NCBI GenBank assembly: GCA_037176885.1
Contig: JAWWNJ010000068.1
Span: 186,001 to 250,000, forward strand
Length of the DNA stretch: 64,000 nucleotides
Reading direction: 5' to 3'
From: Favolaschia claudopus
Lineage: Eukaryota > Basidiomycota > Agaricomycetes > Agaricales > Mycenaceae
A model generated the notes under the pieces. The model was not told the origin of the DNA. It did not search any database and saw only the letters and a program-made list of their open reading frames with translations. How positions within the stretch are numbered: the stretch's first letter is position 1; each line of letters starts with the position of its first letter. Made by a program: the position numbers and the translations under genes. Below, piece by piece: positions 46,571-57,071 of this stretch.

Positions 46571-48316
46571 GGTGGCACTGGTAGAAACGAGTGGCATCTC
46601 GGCCTGATCTCCGCCGCGGATCAAGGCGGCGAATTTTGAACCATGGGTAAATTAGCTCGCACCTGGTTGAATCCCAAAAATTCGAGACATCGATGTCGCT
46701 GAAGTCATTAAAATATTAAAAGCCTAGGTACTACCTGACTTTTGAATGAAACACAAATTCTGACCGAAAGCTACTTACATGCTTGGTCTCTCTGCTCGTG
46801 CACGTCGTTGTCATTCCAGAGTGAGGTTACGAATAGAGTTATAGGGTTCGCGGATAATCCAACACGCTTCAGACTCCAGAGTGTTGTTTTTACGAGCGGT
46901 AAATGAAAGATGCGAGTACTGACGAATCCAATGATCTTCCACATGGCACAAGGGAGAAGAAAAGCTTCAAAGATACTGCGTCTTGAATCGCGGCAGCGGA
47001 TAGCGAATGGCTAGTCACTAGTCGGCCAATGACGTCCAACCTACATGAAAAGCACAGCTTAAAGACATTGATATAGTACCGCAGGAACGAGGACATTAAT
47101 GTTGTAGCGTCTGTTCACAAGAGACTAGGTCGAAGTTGATAAAATAAGGAACCCGCTTACATCTCAAAAGCTGTCTATGCGGTAGTTGCGTGCTTCCAAA
47201 TCGAATGCAATAGCTAGTTAGTGGGTTGACGGTGAAATGATGAGCTAAGCGTAGCTTTGAAAATCGAAGGAGATTGAACGAGTCCGCCGCAACGTACGCG
47301 AATGGGTTGATGAAGACTGGCTGGAGGGTGGAGTTGACTTGATTCATGTATTGAGACACGGATTTGGACTGGAGCACAGGGCCGTTCGATACGGCGGAGA
47401 AGGGATTAGATAGCGGGACATGTACATTCGAGTTCTGGCCCATATCAATCAATTTCAGTTATAGATTGAATACTGGGAGACACCGCCGACCTAGCAGTGC
47501 CTGTTTGAGCTTGGTTTGAGCTCGAGTGGTCGAGGGTACGGATCGTAAGATCGTACTTACCTCCGGCTTCATCCAGATAATCTATGCTCACATTGTCATC
47601 AATTGCCCAAATGCATTGCTATCATCCAGCAACTGGTGTACTGGTTGTGTTGTGTAGATTGATAGAGGCCCCAGTCGTTCTTCTTCTAGAAGGTCAAGCA
47701 GCGGCGCGAGGGGGTTCGAGTCTGGATATCGCCTTCTTCCCATCACTGGGTGCGGATTTGTTTTTTTTTCTGGATTGCGATTGTAGTACTGTATGTACGC
47801 CATTTCAACAGCCTGCCTTCGAATTTCAACGAAATGCCTGTGAGCTGACCGGTGACCCGTTAGACTCGAGCCATGATTTCCTCCGGAATCGCGCTCGCAT
47901 CATGTTCGAAACTGATAGAACGTCGCGAAGATTTGCCAGTGACTGCTCATTGTATCCTCCCAATACTCAGGCTGTCCTGAGTAGCTGCCACTTTGCCGAG
48001 TCGCCTTGAACTTGCCAGAGACGTTGACGCCGTGTAGGTAGTAGCGTCAGACTGCAGAGTTGAGTTGAGGCCAAGAGACTCTGTCAGCGCTGTGAAGACA
48101 AGGAGGTCCGGAGCAGCCAGGGTGCTGAGGCTTGCCAGCGAGAGGCGGATCTGACGACGATGTTCAAGTCGAAGCCTGAAGGTGATGATGGTTGTTTGGT
48201 TGAGTGATCGTGCGAAAGATGTGACCTATTGTGACTTGTGATCTGGAAAATCTGCCAGACGACCGCCCCGACCTCCTCCTCGTCAAGACCCGTCGACCGG
48301 CACCCAACAACACAAC
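46571..48316. other. Gene-poor region between BTB9 and eS4
   Basis: Holds the second copy of the dispersed repeat (about 47310-47560) and, in its last part, the eS4 promoter. A minus-strand frame at 47588-47803 may be an upstream exon of the repeat-associated coding unit. No confident gene. Confidence 0.5.
47310..47560 (-). repeat. Dispersed repeat, copy 2 (coding-like)
   Basis: Inverted copy of 34280-34520. On the minus strand an exon-like stretch ending DYLDEAG near 47570 is followed by a canonical donor GTAAGTACG, then the shared open frame with NSNVHVPLSNPFSAV, LQSKSVSQ and NSTLQPVF. This copy looks more complete than copy 1, and may be the remains of, or a live, unrecognised gene running from about 47800 to 47100. 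Confidence 0.55.
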
Positions 48317-49350
48317 ATGGCAAGTCTATTCTGTCCCTACACTCCCCAGCAGTCCATCCACACCCGAAAACCCGCCTTTGAACGGCTGAAAACGATGGAT
48401 TCGTTGCGGAGATTCCGGATGACGCTGACGACGACTTTTTTGTAATGCAGGCGCGAGGACCCAAAAAGCACTTGAAGCGATTGAATGCGCCTTCTTCATG
48501 GATGCTCGACAAGCTTAGCGGCACCTACGTGCGTTTGCTGCTCTTTTTTGTGGTGTAGACCATGCTGAAGAGCGTATAGGCCCCCCGCCCATCGCCCGGT
48601 CCGCACAAACTGCGCGAATCCCTCCCTCTCACCGTCTTCCTCCGCAACCGCCTAAAGTACGCGCTGACCGGCAAAGAAGTGCTCTCCATCGTCAAGCAGC
48701 GCCTCATCAAAATCGACAACAAGGTCCGCACAGACCCCACCTACCCCGCCGGCTTCATGGACGTCGTCTCCATCGAGAAGTCCGGCGAGCACTTCCGCTT
48801 GCTGTACGACGTCAAGGGCCGCTTCGCGATCCACCGCATCACCCCCGAGGAGGCGACGTACAAGCTCCTCAAGGTCAAGCGCGTCGCGGTCGGCGCTGGG
48901 GGTGTGCCCCATATCGTCACCCACGACGGGCGTACGATTCGGTACCCCGACCCTGCGATCAAGGTCAACGATACCGTCAAGTACGATATCGACCAGGCGA
49001 AGCTCGTCGACTTTGTCAAGTTTGATACGGGGAATATGTGTATCATCACGGGCGGGCGTAACATGGGGCGTGCGGGTGTCATTGTCCACCGTGAGAAGCA
49101 CATTGGAGGGTTCGATATTGTGCATGTTAAGGACTCGCTGGAGCGGACGTTTGCTACTCGGTGAGTGTCTCTGTCCTTCTCTGTCCTTCTTGCCATCCTG
49201 CACCGCTGACACTAACATCTCAGTGTAACCAACATCTTCGTCATCGGCGAGGGCAACAAGCCCTGGATATCCCTCCCCAAGGGCAAGGGCACCAAGCTCA
49301 CCATCTCCGAGGAGCGCGACCTCAGGCGGAAACGGGCTGCAGAGCAGTAG
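48317..49350 (+). CDS. RPS4: 40S ribosomal protein eS4
   Basis: Four exons, 48317-48319, 48451-48528, 48580-49160, 49224-49350; 262 residues, the normal length. Component of the small ribosomal subunit. Seen: [13 protein letters not shown] at the N-terminus, then an S4-type RNA-binding region ([14 protein letters not shown]) and a KOW-like segment ([19 protein letters not shown]). Exon 1 is only the ATG, and the intron that follows starts with GCAAGT, a GC donor. No other ATG in frame gives the conserved start, and a GT donor would add wrong residues. Codon use is strongly biased to C-ending codons in exon 3, as expected for a highly expressed gene. It separates two blocks of the BTB cluster. 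Confidence 0.95.
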
Positions 49351-50280
49351 AGGGTGTCTGTGGCGAGTGCTCGAGCCACGTACGCGAGGGAGTGCTCGAG
49401 TCACGCACGCTGGACGGAGAGGGAGTCGCTTTTACTGTTATCCTATGCTTGTATGCCCCGCCCCGCAAAAAAAATCTTATACGCATGCAACGATTGGGTA
49501 CTTTTGTGTCGAGCAGGTAAAACCGTAAAACTCGCTGGATTTCCTTTTTAGGAAAGTCTCCGCTTCTCGAAGAACGGCGGTCTTCCGACGCCGCTTTATT
49601 GACTGCTCCTGAAGTATGTATCCAATCGCTGAGCTTCTTCCTCTGTCAGCCTGCGCATGAGTGTGTGCTCATGAGGCATCGTTAGGCAATAGGCGAATGG
49701 TCATCATCATTATCATTACTGCCCTTCGCCCATTGACCAGTTTGACCGTGCTGGCTACTAGTAGGGATCCCTCCTCTGCGGTCGACACCCAATTCAGTTC
49801 CGAGATACCTACTTGCCTTCGACGGCGTTGCCTTGCCTTGTTAACACGCAAAAGTATCCCTCTACCCGGCGTCCGGCACTCCGCTTCAAGCTTCCTAATG
49901 CCTTCCTCCGCTGGTCTTCTCGCGACGAATCCAATCGCGTACACCCGCCCTCGTCATCCCACCACCCCCACCAGTGGGCCACCCACGCGATCCCGTGCAA
50001 ACTGCAAAGCTGAGTAAGTAACGCGGGCGGCGGCCCACGGTACCATGCGCGGTACGGAAAATTACCCAAATTTAGCCATTTTACCCGAGAAGCGACGTTG
50101 AAGCCGGGTTCGCGGTGCTACATTTAAGAGGGGTTCAGTTTCTCGAGGTCTGCATCCTCCTCAAGGAACTCTCGCACTCGTCAACTCAACTTAACGCAAC
50201 TTGACTTATCAGCGAATCGAACACTCGTAGAACGAAACCACACCGAACAAAACTTAAGCCAGAACACCAAGCAAACAATC
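49351..50280. other. Spacer between eS4 and the GST gene
   Basis: No supported gene. Overlapping short frames on both strands around 49660-50070 show no family features. Confidence 0.5.
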
Positions 50281-51323
50281 ATGGTCCTAAAACTACACGG
50301 CTTCGCCCTCTCGACCTGCACCCGGCGCGTCGCGACCGTTCTCCACGAATACAAAATCCCATTCGAGCTCGTCCCCGTCGACCCCTCCAAGGGCGAACAC
50401 AAAGCCGCGGCGTATCTCGAGAAACAGCCGTTCGGGCAGGTGCCTTATATCGTGCGTCCTCCAACTCATCCCATATTTTTATTGAGTTCACTCACTTACT
50501 CTTTAACTAACTCAATCTGTTATATTTATGATAATTTACCTACTTATATGTGGACGCCAAACAGGAAGACGACGGCCTCACCCTCTTCGAAAGCCGCGCC
50601 ATCTGCCGCTACATCGTCGACAAATACCCCGCCCCCGCTGGCGTCTCCCCGCTCGTCCCTAAAGACACCAAAGGCAAGGCACTCTTCGAGCAGGCTGCGT
50701 CGATCGAGTACTCGAATTTCGATCCGTATGCGTCTGGGGCGGTGAGGGAGAAGGTGTTCAAGCCGTGAGTACCGTTCATACTTGAGAAGTTTATGATATA
50801 TATTTCGGCGTGATTGAATGATTGGAGGGCATGTTTTGCCAAGTTGTTGTTGTTAAATCATGATATTCGCCGCTGACTTGACTTCCTTGAACCAGGATGC
50901 GCGGTGTGCCGACCGACCAATCGGCCTATGACTTCTGCGTCTCGACCCTGAGTGCCAAGTTGGATGGCTATGAGGCGATTTTGGGCAAGCAGAAGTATCT
51001 TGCGGGAGATGTGCGTTTGCGTCTCTTCCTTCCTTCTCTCACTCCTTCCGTTTTATTTGCTCTCAGCTAAACATCTGACTCAACCTACTTATACGATAGG
51101 AGATAACCCTCGCAGACCTGTTCCACATCCCCTACGCCTCTATGCTCGCAGCAGCCGGATGCGACTTGATGACAACGAAGGGGCCGAATGTTACTCGGTA
51201 CGCTATGCGGGTTTTTTCTTCTCTATCCTTGTTTCATCGATTCACAGGTGGTTCAACGAGCTGACGGCGCGCGCTTCGTGGGTCGCGGTTAAGGACGGCG
51301 CGAAGAGTTGCTCGACTTATTAG
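50281..51323 (+). CDS. Glutathione S-transferase, phi-like
   Basis: Five exons, 50281-50451, 50565-50764, 50896-51010, 51100-51197, 51248-51323; 219 residues. Cytosolic detoxification enzyme that conjugates glutathione. The thioredoxin-like N-domain has LKLHGFALSTCTRRV (Ser/Cys at the catalytic site region), the cis-Pro in GQVPYI, and the glutathione-binding ESRAICRYI. The helical C-domain has EITLADLFHIPY and a final ARASWVAVKDG. The site after PYI joins directly to EDDGL across intron 1, giving the usual QVPYIEDDG. A copy of exons 3-5 lies 3 kb downstream. Confidence 0.92.
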
Positions 51324-51609
51324 ATGCTGGTTGAAATGATCGCTGCTTGATAGGATAGACTTCGATTGATACGTACACTATTTGGAATGGAATGTGTGTT
51401 GCCCGTTCGATCTGAATTTTAAGATGAGGAGAGGAGCATCGAACTATTTGTGTCTCTCCGTTAAAGTACTGCGTACAAAGTGATAACGCTTGCTTTACTG
51501 AGATCTGTGAGGTCTGGTTGGCCCCCGCCTCCTAGGAAATGATGAGAGTTTCTTTTGAATCGGAAAACATAAACTCACAGCCAGTATCGAAAATCATGAC
51601 ACAGTATGC
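51324..51609. other. Spacer between GST and BTB10
   Basis: Convergent 3' flanks; nothing else seen. Confidence 0.5.
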
Positions 51610-52676
51610 TCAATCGCCGTTCTTCAACTCAGCCCATGGCGGAAGATCTAGCAATGTAGGTAGTTCATCCCACAGTTTCTGTCGTCCGGATCTCATCAAA
51701 TCGCCGACACGAGGGCGACAGGTTGGGCAGAGGCGACCTAAGTTGACTGGTATGTCTTCCGGCTTGAACAAACCTCTAGGGATCGAATTCATGAATTTAT
51801 ACAGCATCCGTTCCCGCCTTGTGCGACAAGCTATAGCGTCGGTGCAATTGCCCTCGAATTCCCATTTCTGGAGCCATCCGAGCGTATAGCTGGGGTTAAA
51901 TTGTTTGAGAAAGAGGGATTGATGAAACAGGACGCATTTTCTTAGATAGACCCCAGACAGCTGAGGTGTCTTGTTCTCTATCCCGTCGAACAAAGTGGCC
52001 TGCCAGCATTGTATAGATTGTTGGACCTTGGTGAAGTGATACCTGAATACTCACTGTGTTATGATTGATCACAGCTTCGGTGAAGGCGCACGGCAACACA
52101 GCAAAGAGGTGGTTCTCGGTGGCCAATGAGATCGCATCGAAAATGAGACCACTGTACCAGTCAATGGTGGACCAGCGATCAGGAAATGGCTTCAACGCAT
52201 TGTATCCCTCAAGCGTCGTCGGAAACCTAGCCGTCAAACGTCCCACTGCGGAATCATACAGATCCTGGAATTCGTACTTCCTCCCGAGTCGAACAAGAGC
52301 AGCGACAGCGGAGAAAGGTATCTTCTGTTGACCGAGGAACGTACTGAAATTCGAGCCTTGTACGTTAAAAAGGTTGAGGGTCACGAATCGACTGAGTGGC
52401 TTACGGGGTGTAAAGTGCCTTCAGTAAGAATTTCACGTCCGCTTCGTCGTCTTGAAGCTCAACTACCGGGCACCCTTCGACGCTGGGTTGTTCAGGTGGC
52501 TGAGGCAGTCCTTGCATGTCGCTGAAGACAGATGAATGAAGCGCGAGCACGCCCCAGTGAACGCGAAACTGGGTGTTTCCCGCTTGCAGAACGACATTGC
52601 CGTCGGGAAACCACGTATCGGAGCGCGTTATAGGTTCGTCTTCGGTGCGTTGGCGCTTTGTGGGTGGCGAAGACAT
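51610..52676 (-). CDS. BTB/POZ paralogue 10
   Basis: Exons 52405-52676, 52055-52343, 51610-51999; 316 residues. PPTKRQRTEDEPITRSDTW opens the protein. BTB landmarks SSVFSDMQGLPQPPEQP, then exon 2 TFLGQQKIPFSAVAALV and VRLGRKYEFQDLYDSAVGRL. Tail: RKCVLFHQSL, CTDAIAC, LCPTC; end LDLPPWAELKNGD. Intron 1 is almost identical to intron 1 of paralogue 12, more than expected for the exons alone. The GST gene ends only 290 bp away. Confidence 0.87.
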
Positions 52677-53136
52677 GAAGGTACAGGAAAGGAAAGTTAC
52701 GTAATTGATGATCTCGATCGGCTCTCGCTTCGCTGACATCGACCTAGTTTCGTAACAAGACTTCATTTGAAGATACGGAGTCGTCCAATATTTTCGTTGG
52801 ACCTTGCTAGCTCAGATATTCTGTGGGTAAAGGTTACACATGCGAGCTTTGCAGGGCCGTGCTAATTTTTTTTGAAAATTTCATGGGGCAGGAAAGGACT
52901 TCAGGCACGTCGAAAAGGAACAACAAGGGGAGTCCGGGACTACTACAGCAGAATTAGGTACGAGGGATTGCTGCTTTGTATTCAAGGAGTTTGATGTGTA
53001 CGTGGTGGGAGGTAAGCGCGGAAGGTATTCAACGTAGCACACCAGCAGTCGAGTGGCTATTACTATTCAAGCACGATAGGAGCAAAAAAAGGTAGAGTTA
53101 CAGTCTTAGAGAGACAGCGGAAAGAACGAAAAGGGA
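52677..53136. other. Spacer between BTB10 and BTB11
   Basis: 460 bp without a supported gene. Confidence 0.5.
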
Positions 53137-54180
53137 TTAGTCGTCCCGTAGTTCCGCCCAAGGAGGAAGACCAAAGTCTCCAGGTAGTTCCTCCCATAGC
53201 TTTTCCCGCCCGCTACGGGTAGCTCCATCGCCGAGGCGAGCGCAAACAGGACACAAACCTTCGGACTGCATGAAATCCTTGAGCTCAAGAAAGCCCAGAA
53301 AGCCGCTGAGTACGCAGCAACTGAACATGCACGACCGCTGCGAATCGCACTTGGACGTATTCTCACAACGTGAATCGTCGAATTCCCAGTCTCGGATCCA
53401 TGAGAACGTAAAGCCAGGCTCGAATTGTTTGATCGAGAGGTGTTTTTGAGCTGCAATGCATCTTCGCAGGTGAATTGGGTCGTTATCCCGTCCTCCGCTG
53501 AATCCATCGAAAATTTCATCCTATAGACAGCGAATGAGCACATAGCAAGGAATTCACCAGGTACGTACTACTGAACAGTGATTCACCACATACAAATAAG
53601 CGCATGGGAGAGCGGTTAACACATTGTTTTCGCTGGCTATATTTATCAAGTCGAAAATTGCGTTGCGATAGGTCGCCTCGATGGTCTTCAAGGTTACAAA
53701 GCATATACGGTCGTACCCTTCGAGAGTCGTCGGAAACTCTGAGGTGAGACGCGCTGCTGCTGAATCAAACAGATCCGGGATATCGTACTTGCGACCAAGT
53801 CCAAGGAACGCGCCAACAGCAGGAAGAGGGAGCTTCTTCTGGCAATGAAACTTCCTTCATACAAAGGATTAGAAAATGCAGCTACCCGGGGATAGAGAAA
53901 ACGCTCACAGAGAGTAAAGTGCCTTGAGCATGAGTTCCACGTCCTCAGGGTCGTCTTGGAGTACAACCACAGCACATGCTTCCACCGTGGGCTGATCGGG
54001 TGGTTGCGGCAGTCCCTGCATGTCGCTAAAGACAGACGAATGAAGCGCGAGCACGCCCCAGTGGACGCGAAATTGGGTATTATTTGCCTGCAGAACGACG
54101 TTCCCATCGCTGATACACGTATCTGAACGCGTTATTGGCGCGTTTTCGGCGCGTTGGCGTTTTGCTGGCGGAGACGACAT
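53137..54180 (-). CDS. BTB/POZ paralogue 11
   Basis: Exons 53909-54180, about 53572-53854, 53137-53520; 312 residues. Exon 2 is open throughout: KFHCQKKLPLPAVGAFL, LGLGRKYDIPDLFDSAAARL and LTALPCAYLYVVN. Two donors three bases apart (after SCS or SCSV) both keep frame. The tail is unusually cysteine-rich: CENTSKC, then SCMFSCCVLSGFLGF and LCPVC. It ends GLPPWAELRDD. Exon 1 and the 5' flank are nearly identical to those of paralogue 12. Upstream, the flank runs directly into a piece of the GST gene. Confidence 0.83.
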
Positions 54181-54325
54181 GGCGGTATGAATCAAGTGAT
54201 TTTGTTCGTTTGATCGGCTTTCGGCTTCGATTCCGCCATCTTCGCATCCATATTCACAGTCCGTCGATGATCTACGATACACAGAGAGCCACTGCAACTG
54301 AGAGGGCTAGTTCTCGTCCTTTGTG

Positions 54326-54722
54326 CCGACCGACCAATCAGCCTACTATGACTTCTGCATCTCGACCCTGAGTGCCAAGTTGGATGGGTATGAGGCGATT
54401 TTGGGCAAGCAGAAGTATCTTGCGGGAGATGTGCGTCTCTTCCTTCCCTTCTTTTTTTCTCAGCTAAACATCTGACTCAACCTACTTATACGACAGGAGA
54501 TAACCCTCGCAGACCTGTTCCACATCCCCTACGCCTCTATGCTCGCAGTTGCCGGATGCGACTTGATGACGACGAAGGGGCCGAATGTTACTCGGTACGC
54601 TATGCGGGCTTTTTTATTTTCCATCCTTGTGTTCATCGATTCGCAGGTGGTTCAACGAGCTGACGGCCCGCGCTTCGTGGGTCGCGGTTAAGGACGGCGC
54701 AAAGAGTTTCTCGTCGTATTAG
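54326..54722 (+). pseudogene. Duplicated 3' part of the GST gene
   Basis: Copy of GST exons 3-5 with their introns: VPTDQSAYYDFC (one extra Tyr codon), STLSAKLDGYEAILGKQKY, EITLADLFHIPY, WFNELTARASWVAVKDG, stop at 54720-54722. It has no 5' exons and so cannot make a GST. The copy starts abruptly at about 54326, after a stretch that repeats the flank of BTB12, so a duplication breakpoint is visible. The splice sites are intact, so the copy looks young. Confidence 0.88.
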
Positions 54723-55149
54723 GCGCCACACGGTTCGGTGGATATTTGTTTGGAAGAATAGACTTGGATTGATGGGCGGAGAAATTGTTTCGTTCAGTGT
54801 AAAGCAGATCAAGATTGTTCGAATGACAAAGACAGAGCGAATTCCGTAGGCAGTTGAACGGGGAGGGATATCATGTTCAGCTCTTCGCAAGGATCTAGGC
54901 GACCACTGTGGATGTGCCTGTGTTTGGTTTCGGTGCATGTATATCGCGCAATTGTTTTGTATAGATCGCGGCTTCCATGGAATGCGACTAAGTTCTACGT
55001 GTGGCATATGGCATATGGATTTCTATTTCAGTCTGGGACACGGGAAGGTCGTGAGCGATGGCTATTGGGTCCCTGTGGCGAAGAGGAGGCAAGGTTGAAT
55101 CGGGTTTTCTTGAATCGTCAAACGCGAACCTACCGTCTTGTGAAAACAT
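54723..55149. other. Spacer between GST fragment and BTB12
   Basis: No supported gene; a 124-codon plus frame (54873-55247) overlaps the 3' end of BTB12 and looks incidental. Confidence 0.5.
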
Positions 55150-56267
55150 TTATGCCTGATAGTCGCCGTTTTTCAGCTCATGCCAAGGAGGAAGATCCAG
55201 TAAGCCAGGTAGCTCATCCCACGTTTTCTTGCGTCCTGAATTCATAGAATCACGGATATGGGCGAGGCAAGTTGGACAGCACGCGGTCAACATTGGGATG
55301 TCCTCCGCCTTGAACAAAGCTGCAACAACAGCATTGTCCATACAGACCATCAGCAGCCTCTCTCGCACAGCACCACATGCTCCGGGTCTGGCGCAATCGC
55401 CTAGGAAGTCCCATTTCCGGAGCCACCCGAGACTATAGCCTGGTTGGTATTGTTGAAGTAACAGGGATTGCTGAAATAAGACACATTTACTTAAATATAT
55501 AGCGGCCAACGGACGCTGCTGCGAGTCCGAGCCGTTGCGTCTTTCTACCTCGTCGAAGAAAATAACCTAAGTACGAGTATATCAGCTGAGTCGGAGCCTG
55601 ATTTGAGGCTTGCCTGGGAAAAGCCGTACTGTTTTATAAAGTTTCGCGATTTCGGTGTACGCGCATGGGAGCGTTGCAGGAAGGTTGTTCTCGCTAGCCA
55701 ATGCAATTACATCAAGATGAATGCCGCGGTAAGCCTCCAAAGTCGGCCACTCGCGGCGCTCAGCTCCTGACAGCTTTAACGCATCGTATTCGTCCAGTGT
55801 CATTGGGAACCTAGCAGTCAAACGTCCTACTGCGGCATCGTAGAGGTCCTTGAATTCGTATTTCCTCCCGAGTCGAACGAGAGCAGCAACTGCAGGAAAA
55901 GACATCTTCTGTTGACCGAGGAACGTACTGAAATTCGAGCCTCGTACGTTAAAAAGCGGCGCGGTTGAGGGTCACGAATCGACTGAGTGGCTTACGGGGT
56001 GTAAAGTGCCTGCAGTAAGAATTTCACGTCTTCTTCGTCGTCCTGAAGCTCAACAACCGGGCATCCTTGGACGCTGGGTTGATCAGGTGGCTGAGGCAGT
56101 CCCTGCATGTCGCTGAAGACAGATGAATGAAGCGCGAGCACGCCCCAGTGGACGCGAAATTGGGTATTATTTGCCTGCAGAACGACGCTCCCATCGCTAA
56201 ACCACGTATCTGAACGCGTTATTGGCGCGTTTTCGGCGCGTTGGCGTTTTGCTGGCGGAGACGACAT
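55150..56267 (-). CDS. BTB/POZ paralogue 12
   Basis: Exons 55996-56267, 55630-55927, 55150-55566; 328 residues, the longest in the cluster. PPAKRQRAENAPITRSDTW opens it. BTB landmarks SSVFSDMQGLPQPPDQP, then VRLGRKYEFKDLYDAAVGRL. Tail: SKCVLFQQSL, CARPGAC, CCPTC; end LDLPPWHELKNGDYQA, with three extra residues after NGD. Its 5' part and flank match paralogue 11, and its intron 1 and exon 2 start match paralogue 10: a mosaic. Confidence 0.87.
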
Positions 56268-56430
56268 GGCGGTATGAATCAAGTGATTTTGTTCGTTTGA
56301 TCGGCTTTCGGCTTCGATTCCGAACACCATCTTCGCTCCATCCATGTACCTAGCTAGGGCAAAAAGAAATATTCACAGTCCGTTGATGATCTACGATACA
56401 CAGAGAGCCACTGCAACTGAGAGGGCTAGT

Positions 56431-56808
56431 TCTCGTCCTTCGGTTCACTCCACTCAGGAAGATCGAAAAATTTGGCAAAGTGCTTTGGCCCCAGGGTAGA
56501 AAAATGTTGACGAACGGGATGTAGGGCGCTTCGAGTAGATGCTCGACGCCGGTGGGGTCGTCAGAAAGCTCAGCGACAGGACATCCCTCGACAGTCGGCG
56601 TTTCGGCGGGTTGAGGCAACCCCTGCATGTCGCTGAACACGGACGAATTCCGCGCAAGTATGCTCCAGTGCACGCGAAATTGAGTATTTGCAGCCTGAAG
56701 GACAAGATTTCCGTCACTAATCTATAGCTCCGAACGCTGAATAATTTGTTCTATGTCATCGGTGCGTTGACGATTCGCGAATCGCGGGGAATGAAAAGTC
56801 GGAAGCCA
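56431..56808 (-). pseudogene. BTB/POZ paralogue 13, internally deleted remnant
   Basis: Exon 1 is recognisable (VHWSILARNSSVFSDMQ, EGCPVAELSDDP, YIPFV) but has a frameshift before the QRTDD residues and a TAG where other copies have the Trp of DIW/DLW. Directly after the exon-1 end, within about 60 bases, the last residues of a BTB tail appear (LAKFFDLPEWSEPKDEN, stop). Exon 2 and most of exon 3 are missing. The copy is dead, and shows a deletion between exon 1 and the C-terminal codons. Confidence 0.85.
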
Positions 56809-57071
56809 TTGCGGTGGTAAGAAGAGAAAGAGTTTGTGCCACTGATGATAAGCGCAGCGGTCACTTTAGTGAGACAAAGCATTTGTCTTACAAGTAATTT
56901 GCCGATCAGCGGTGAGGGAAGAGGTCATCAGAAAGCTTCAGGGAGCTTCTACCTTGAATAAGATCTTGATAGTAGTGGTGAGTCGAAACAAAGTTCAGCG
57001 CGAAAGATTCAAGGAACACAGAATTTTTGATTCAAGATAACATCCGAATTGTTTGGTCATCATGTTGACTA

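Noticed and set aside
48652..49404. 250-codon minus-strand frame opposite eS4
   Set aside because: It is the antisense of highly biased ribosomal-protein codons, which often leaves long shadow frames; no start context or family.
52677..52766. N-terminal extensions of several BTB frames to upstream ATGs (also at 40531, 54297, 56345, 60709, 62024, 63478)
   Set aside because: The extra residues differ completely between paralogues, while the chosen ATGs sit in a conserved ATGTC(C)/(G) context directly before the KRQR patch.
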